NCBI RefSeq assembly: GCF_030272615.1 | Contig: NW_026729271.1 | Span: 56,001 to 120,000 of the forward strand | Source: Cryptomeria japonica | Taxonomy: Eukaryota > Streptophyta > Pinopsida > Cupressales > Cupressaceae | Direction of reading: 5' to 3' | Length of the DNA stretch: 64,000 nucleotides | In this document: positions 57,745 to 64,000 of the stretch, piece after piece | Numbering within the stretch: the first letter of the stretch is position 1 | How the letters are laid out: the number at the start of each line of letters is the position of its first letter | Translations under genes and position numbers: made by a program | The notes under the pieces: generated by a model | What the model was told of the DNA's origin: nothing | The model's input: only the letters and a program-made list of their open reading frames with translations | Databases searched by the model: none

Positions 57745-60620
57745 TAGTGTAGGAAAATTGGTAGATAAGGGTTTTCAACTATAGTTCGAGGATGGAAAAT
57801 GCAAAATCATTAGTAGATCTGGCTTGGAAATTGCAACCGGTACACAGACAAAAGGTAATATATTTCATTTGAACTCAGGTGAGAAGACATGTTTGATTAA
57901 ATATATTGATGAGAGTTGGCTATGACATAAAAAGTTGTGTCATGTGAATTTTGGTTGCATTATGAAGATCAATTCAACTAAGGTAGTTAGGGATAGACCT
58001 AAGATTATGAAGCCCTATAATCCGATATGTAAAGAATGTCAAATGGGTAAACATGTCAGAACCTCTTTTAGGAGTATACAAGATAAATCAAATTATGTTC
58101 TTGATCTTATTCATACTGATTTGTGTGGCCTTGCTAGAGTTAAAAGTTTTCATGGTGATAGATATTTCATGCTAATCATTGATGATTATTCTAGAATGAT
58201 GTGGGTTACTTTTTTGAGAGAAAAATCTAAAGCATTTGAAAAGTTTAAAATATTTAAGGCTAAAGTGGAAACTGAGACATGATTGAAGATTAAATGTTTG
58301 AGATCATATCATCGTGAAGAATTCACATCCGGAGAGTTTACTAACTTTTGTGACAAGAATGGTATAAGAAGACAATTTTCTGCTCCCCGGACACCTCAGC
58401 AGAATGGAGTTGTGGAAAGGAAGAACAAAACTATCTTGGATGTTGCTAGAACAATGATGATGGAAGCTAGTCTACCTCATATCTACTGGAGAGAAGAAGT
58501 GAGTACAATGGTTTATCCATTCAATAGAGTACATATCAAAGGGGAAACCGGTAAGACACCTTATGAATTATGGTTTGGCAATACACCTATAGTTAAGTAT
58601 TTCAAAATTTTTGGTAGCAAATGTTATATCAGGAGAGATGATATTATTGGGAAATTTGATCCTAGATGTGATGAAGGCATATTTATTGGTTATTCTAATG
58701 AAATCAAATCATATATATGTTTTAGCATGAGATTACAGATAATTGTCGAGAGTGCTAATGTCAAAGTAGATGAGCTGAACAAAAGTCAAATCAGAGTTTA
58801 TGAGAAGGAACTGACAGTGGAAATGATTATATCTGAACCGGTAGCACCTTTACCAGAATAGAGAGTTGAACTAGTTACTCTGACAACATTAGAGAACTCT
58901 ATAGTAACTGAAGAACAGGGAAGAGAAACAAAAAGTTAGAAGACTCCTAGGTATGTTAGATTGAATCATTCTGAAGATCAAATCATTGGGGATAAGAGCA
59001 ATGGAGTGATGACAACAAGAGACTGGAAACTAATGAGGTATGTTTAATTTCACAAGTTGAACCGATACCAGTAATTGAAGCATGTAAAGATGAACATTGG
59101 TTAAAAGCTATGGAATAAGAATTAGATCAGATTGAGAAAAATAACACATGGACCTTGGTTCCTCGGCCTAAAAATAAAAATGTTATTGGAACTAAATGGG
59201 TTTTTAGAAATAAATTGAATGAGGATGGTCAAGTTATAAGGAATAAGGCTAGATTGGTTTGTAAAGGATATTCTCAGCATGAAGGAATTGATTATGGAGA
59301 GACTTTTACACCTGTAGCTAGGATTGAAGTCATGAGATTATTTCTTGCCTATATTGCTTATAAAAACTACAAGGTTTACCAGATGGATGTTAAATGTGTA
59401 TTTTTGAATGGGAATCTTGATGAAGAAGTTTTTATTGATAAAATTGATGGTTTTTCACTATTAGATGATACATATATGGTTTTCAGGTTAAGGAAATCTT
59501 TATATGGATTGAAACAAGCAACTAGAGCTTGGTATGCAAGGTTGGATAAATATCTTTTGAAACTTGGTTTTACTAAAGGAAGTGCCGACAGTAATTTATA
59601 TTATAAAATCACTGATGATGACATACTGATTGTTGAAGTATTTGTTGATGACATTATTTTTGGAGGTGAAGACAAGTTATGCATAGAATTTTCTAAGAAT
59701 ATGGAGAAAGAATTTGAGATGTCTATGATTGGTGAAATGAAAATTTTCTTAGGTTTGCAAATTACTCAGACTGACAAAGGTATTTTTATCCATCAAACTA
59801 AATATGCTAAGGAATTGTTGAAGAAATTTGGTATGGGATATTCTAAACCGGTAAGTACTCCTATGGTTACAAGTGAGAAATTGATAAGAAAAGATGTTTC
59901 TGCACCGGTAAATCCTACAAGATATAAATCTATGATTGGAGGTCTTCTCTATTTGACTCAAACTAGGCTTGACATTATGAATGTCATTTGTATTGTTTCA
60001 ATATTTCAGAGTGATCTTAGAGAAAATCATGAGATGGTGGTGAAAAGGATTTTTAGATACCTGTAAGGTACATCAAAATATGGCTTATGGTACTCTAAGG
60101 ATGATAACTTTACTTTATGTGCATATACATGGCTGGAGATGTTGATGACTGAAAAAGTACTTCCTGTGGAGCTTTCTTTATTGGAAAGAAGTTGTTTTCA
60201 TGGATCAGCAAGAAACAATCATGTACTTCTTTATCTATTGTTGAAGTGAGTATGTTGCTGCTGCTACTAACTGTACACAAGTTTTATGGATGAAGCAAAT
60301 GTTGAAGGATATAAAGGTGGATTGTGATGCACTGGTAGTTATTCACTATGATAACTCTTTTGCTATTGATATATCAAAGAATCCGATATTTCATTCTAAA
60401 ACAAAACATATCTATGAAGTACAATTTTTTGAAGGAGAAGGTGGAAGAAAATGAAGTTAGACTAGTTTATGTGAACATTAAAGAGCAGATTGTAGATCTT
60501 TTCACTAAACCTTTATTCAAGGAATCATTTGAGTACTTGAGAGACAAATTGGGAGTTTTTGCCCCTCCGATAGAGACTTGTTTGATGCAGTTTGGCATCA
60601 GTCCGACATGCACCATCTAA
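57745..60620 (+). pseudogene. Copia pol (pre-integrase, integrase, RT, RNase H), disrupted
   Basis: Pre-integrase: GKLVDKGF, DGKCKIISRSGLEIATGTQ, then W replaced by TGA and HKKLCHVNF near 57935. Integrase: CKECQMGKH zinc motif, HTDLCG near 58118, LRSYHREEFTS near 58300 (catalytic Asp replaced by Tyr), and the QQNGVVERKNKT glutamate near 58400; TGA at 58280-58282. Stop at 58859 and a poorly kept linker. RT 59155-60066: TKWVFRNKLNEDG, QMDVKCVFLNG (A to V), the LRKSLYGLKQATRAWY block and FVDDIIFGG. RNase H 60070-60620 is shifted; ISKKQSCTSLSIVE, then DISKNPIFHSKTKHI-like and VNIKEQIVDLFTKPL are readable. With stops, shifts and a lost integrase residue the element cannot move itself. Confidence 0.9.
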
Positions 60621-60949
60621 GATACTATTCATTCTGACACTGATGTGGGATGCTACTGCTCAGGGGGAGTAGTTAACTTTGATATTCAGAGGTTTATGCT
60701 TTTGCATTGATATTTCTCATAGATTTCTGGCATTGATGTCAAAGGGGGAGAGATATTGATGTGAAAAAGATAAAGAAAGAAAAAGAAAAAGTCATAGGGG
60801 GAGAGATATGAAAAGTAAAAGGGAGAGATATTTAGAGCTATATGCAGGTGATTGTTGGTTGTCTTCCACAGGGGGAGACTTGTTTGGCATTTCTCGGTAC
60901 TTAAATGTTTTTCACATATAGTGTTGTCATCAACACCAAAGGGGTAGAT

Positions 60950-62168
60950 TGTTGGCCATTGGGCGGAATTGATTATGTGTTGCATTGATGTTTTATAATT
61001 GTTGTCAACACTAGTTGTTTGGATGCTTTACCAACACCCTTCTGGTCCTAGTAGGTTGAGTGGTTTCTAGTTAACTTGGATCCGACATGATTTGGTAGGC
61101 TCCAATATAGTCTAGTCATGAAATTGTCTTGTTCATGATACTTATACTCATATTTGGTCAGTTGGTTTTGGTTTGGTGATTGGATGCTATCCTGCTTTCT
61201 TAGAAGATTAGTTTCTGGTTCCAGCGAAGGTTTCACTAGTAGAGCTTTTGATGGAGATATTTGATGAATTGCATAAGTGGTGTTGGTGCATCTTCTGATG
61301 GAGTTTTAGGATGCTGTTGGTGATCGTGTTTGAGACTTGGCGGATGAAGATCATTGGTGAAGCGTGTGGACCTATACTTTGTCCCGGTTGATCTTGGTTA
61401 TGGATCGACTTTAATGGAACGTGTGGAAAGGACCTATTGATGTATCTCCGGGATGACTTATGTGTTGGATTTTATTTGTTTACTCTAAGACCGACATGGT
61501 TTATAATTATGTAATCGGTTTATTGTCTGGTGGCCGACTTGATTGTTTATGGTCGATGGTTTTGTATAAATAAATGTAAGATCTCAATGTAGATCATCAT
61601 GGTTAATGTAAGAGGTCATGGTCAATTAATGTAATGTACGAATAATGTAATATAATTCAGGTTGAGGAGTTGGTTAATCATTGGAGATCGAATTGGGTTT
61701 ATGTAAGAGGATTTAGTCCTCCCTTATTGAGCTTAACTAGAACTGTACTCAGGCATAGGAGATGCTATCTTTTGCAGTTCAACACTTCTCCGGATTGTAG
61801 TCTAGATTTATATGTAATCAGTGAGGCTCCTTTTGTGATGAGTAGTATGCTCTAGGTTGTTGGCCTTCCTGCAAGTGCAAGCCCCTTCATTGTAATTCAC
61901 ATACTTACTGCAAAAGTTTTATCTGATTATGGGTAGGCTTCCCTCCATGGTTTTTCCCTTTACCAGGTTTTCCACGTACAAATCTTGGTTTATGTGGATG
62001 TATTTTATTCTGTAATTACTGTTTATGCTTAATTGGTTTAACTTCTATTCTAGTATTACTGTTTTGGGTTCCGATATTAAAGTTCTAATTGCTAAATGTT
62101 CTTGTAATCTGAGACAACTGATTCACCCCCTCTCTCAGTTGTCTTCCAGTTATCTCAATTGTCTAACA
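60950..62168 (+). repeat. Copia 3' LTR (1219 bp)
   Basis: Starts TGTTGGCCATTGGGC right after the purine tract CAAAGGGGTAGA and ends CAATTGTCTAACA, giving TGTT/AACA ends. Contains a TATAAATAAA box at 61565-61574, a CCTTTACCAGGTTTTCCACG stretch near 61968 and a C/T-rich ACCCCCTCTCTCAG end near 62123. No 5' partner in the window, so insertion age cannot be read here. Confidence 0.85.
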
Positions 62169-62476
62169 TTTTGAACATAGGAAGCTTGTAATATTGTAAT
62201 AGTTGTTCAAGGTGGGAAATAATTGATGGTAGTATCCTTCATATAGTTTTAGGGGGTTAAGGGTCATTTTCACTGATTCATGCTAATTTTTTCTCTTTCT
62301 TAGCATGATTTTTTGATCTTCCAATCATGCAGATTGGCCTTATCCAAATGTTCCTAGTAGGTTTCAAGTTAGGATAGGAGATTGCATCTTCTCTTTATTC
62401 TCTATATGTAATTATTTCCTTTTAATATCTAATATATTATAGGCTTTGGCGTTTTGCTTAAAAAAATAAAAAATAT
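62169..62476 (+). other. Spacer, possible LINE 3' tail
   Basis: Ends with TATAGGCTTTGGCGTTTTGC, followed by an A-rich run (62460-62475). That is a common shape for the 3' end of plant LINEs. No coding part is visible upstream because the Copia LTR begins there. Confidence 0.3.
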
Positions 62477-62950
62477 TAGGGTTTGTTTAAATAACCACTT
62501 AATTTTAAAATTTAAATTTGAAATTGAAATTTGATCTAAGATTGCAATTTTGAATATAAATTGAAATTAGAAACCAAATTTGAAGAGGGAAATTCAAAAT
62601 TTAAATAACCCACATGCTAAATTTTTAGAATTTTTAAAATTAGGGTTTTTGAAATTAACCACTTAATTTTTAAAATTAATTGTGAAATATGTCTTGTAGA
62701 TGAAATTTTGAATTATGAAATTGAAAAAGTGCTCAAATCTGAAATAATTTATCCAAATTAAACAATTGATAAGCTCAATTTTGAAATTAAAAATTAGGGC
62801 TTTAATGAAATTAACCTCTAAATTTTTAAAATTTGCAAGGAAATCAAACTTGTAAATGAAAATTTGAATTTTAAATTGCATACACTTAGATCCGAAAACA
62901 AAAATCAGAATTAATGGTGTAAGGAGTCAGGTTCACCAAAATGCAAAGTG
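62477..62950. repeat. Short AT-rich tandem repeat (about 3 x 155-165 bp)
   Basis: TAGGGTTT/TAGGGCTTT followed by AATAACCACTTAATTTTAAAA-like words begins at 62477, 62641 and 62795 (spacing 164 and 154 bp). Each unit has runs of AAATTTGAAATTGAAA-like sequence. Non-coding. Confidence 0.6.
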
Positions 62951-64000
62951 GAAAATTGGAGGGTTAGCAAATTCGCCACTTGGAAGGAGAGATTCACTAA
63001 GCTCAATTTTCACTTGAGGAAACTTTACATTCAAAAGAGGGGGACGAATCTATTAGATCCAATCCCAAAGGATACAAGGATTGAATACTAAGTAGATTGG
63101 TTGAAATTGGAATGTGGTTGACCCTCTTTTGTAAATTGAATGAGTAAAGTGCTGAAATTGAAGGCGAAGTATGCGAAAACAATGAGCTACAGATTTGGGA
63201 TTCAATCATGCACTTGGATTTGAGAAGTTTGAGATGATTTGGAGCTTCTCTACGAAATTGGGCAAAAGTTGCAAGGACCATATGTCCCAACATAGGCGCC
63301 CTCCTATTAGTCCTTCGAACTTTCCGCGCATCGAAAAGGGTTTTTCCGTCTCTGCAAATAAAGCTTAATTCTAGAAAGTACACTTGCACACCTACTTCTT
63401 GCACACAAAAAGGAGAAGAAAGGGGCTGGGAATAAGGGTTTTCCTAAGTCAAACCCTGATTTGGAATCAACCTTGAATGAAATACTGCAAATGCTTGAAA
63501 TAGATGATGGAAAGGTATACCTTCAGATCTGTAATAGATGATAATGATGATTTAATTCTTAGATGTAATCAGATATGTTGTATGAAATGGCATGAACATG
63601 AAAAAACACTAACACACACACATACTTGCAAATGCATGATGTAATATTGCTCCAATGGATAGATGAAGAATATGTAGCCTTGATGAATGCTAGATGATGA
63701 ATGCCTGAATGATTGATGTTTGACTGCTTGAGATCCAATTTTTCCTTCATGAATGTATGATGATGATCTCAAAATGAGAGGGGAAGACCTCATTATATAA
63801 TTTCCTATCATCAAACATTTAATTTTTTGACATAGGTCGACATAGGGGTTTATTTCCGGATCACATTTGAGGTAGGTCTAAGGGAGAGGGGCCAAGATAG
63901 GTCCCCTTTAGGTGATCCTAGGGCACCATGCCTTGGTCCTAATGGGGACCAGGGTGCCACGCCATGGTTGTTCCCTATTTTGGGGCAGGATCAAGGTGGC
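62951..64000. other. Spacer with an unrecognised minus-strand ORF (63003-63404)
   Basis: The open frame 63003-63404 (133 codons) contains ARKVRRTNRRAPMLGHMVLA and is followed by Ser/Leu-rich sequence; I do not know the family and see no other copy here. The right end (63830-64000) is GC-richer, with CCAGGGTGCCACGCCATGG and GGTCCCCTTTAGGTGATCC, which resembles LTR sequence of plant Gypsy elements, but no border is visible before the window ends. Confidence 0.3.

Larger units (their letters stand above)
57740..62168 (+). mobile_element. Copia LTR element, 5'-truncated, with 3' LTR
   Basis: The body begins abruptly at 57740 within the protease/pre-integrase region. Then come integrase, RT, RNase H, a 3' region with several GGGGGAGA purine tracts (60664, 60745, 60797, 60870), and the 3' LTR 60950-62168. 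Order INT-RT-RH is Copia; purine-rich 3' region and long LTR are SIRE-like. The 5' LTR and gag are missing. Confidence 0.9.

Overview
This window looks like nuclear DNA from a gymnosperm, most likely a conifer. It is AT-rich and contains almost nothing but transposable elements at different stages of decay: L1-type LINEs, Copia and Gypsy LTR elements, a hAT transposon and diverged tandem repeats. One TIR-NBS-LRR resistance gene has the gymnosperm style of TIR opening (VFINHRGPDVKK). There are no bacterial operons, rRNA or CRISPR. I found no protein-coding gene that is clearly intact.

Layout. 1-1949: LINE ORF2 relic (+). 1.9-4.1 kb: three ~715-bp tandem units rich in CGATGAAA. 5.5-7.0 kb: repeat copy A with a LINE ORF1 (DUF4283-like) relic. 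7.7-12.7 kb: nearly complete LINE on the minus strand (zinc knuckle, endonuclease, RT, zf-RVT, RNase H). 13.4-14.8 kb: a 400-bp direct repeat pair. 19.0-20.6 kb: Copia 3' LTR (-). 21.9-25.6 kb: GC-rich block that looks organellar (probably mitochondrial-derived) and is sown with short repeated motifs. 26.5-27.2 kb: unrecognised broken ORF. 27.5 kb: CT/AT microsatellite. 28.9-31.75 kb: 266-bp tandem array split by a 1943-bp non-coding LTR element with a CGGAC target duplication. 32.1-36.1 kb: decayed large ORF of an unrecognised family with a G-patch. 37.0-39.8 kb: hAT transposase pseudogene (-), followed by a stretch full of TGGCGAA motifs.

41.8-49.2 kb holds a TNL resistance pseudogene on the minus strand. 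TIR, NB-ARC and MHDL exons join with consistent splice phases. The LRR exons lie about 4 kb further on, beyond an interval filled with repeats (copy B of the 5.5-kb repeat and an LTR-like remnant). The P-loop carries a stop codon. 50.0-57.7 kb: a Gypsy-type element (-) with a gag-like ORF but no pol, and possibly a very long 5' LTR. Inside that candidate LTR is a cluster of spliced-looking host gene fragments (a Rab2/RABB GTPase, a proteasome alpha-subunit N terminus and two unidentified pieces). 57.7-62.2 kb: 5'-truncated Copia element (+) with its 3' LTR. The last 1.8 kb contains a short tandem repeat and no recognised gene.

The best leads are the captured gene-fragment cluster, the unrecognised G-patch family, the nested array (removing the insert restores a 266-bp period exactly), and the hAT relic, whose reading frame is whole apart from a 19-bp duplication and six stops that all fit C-to-T decay.
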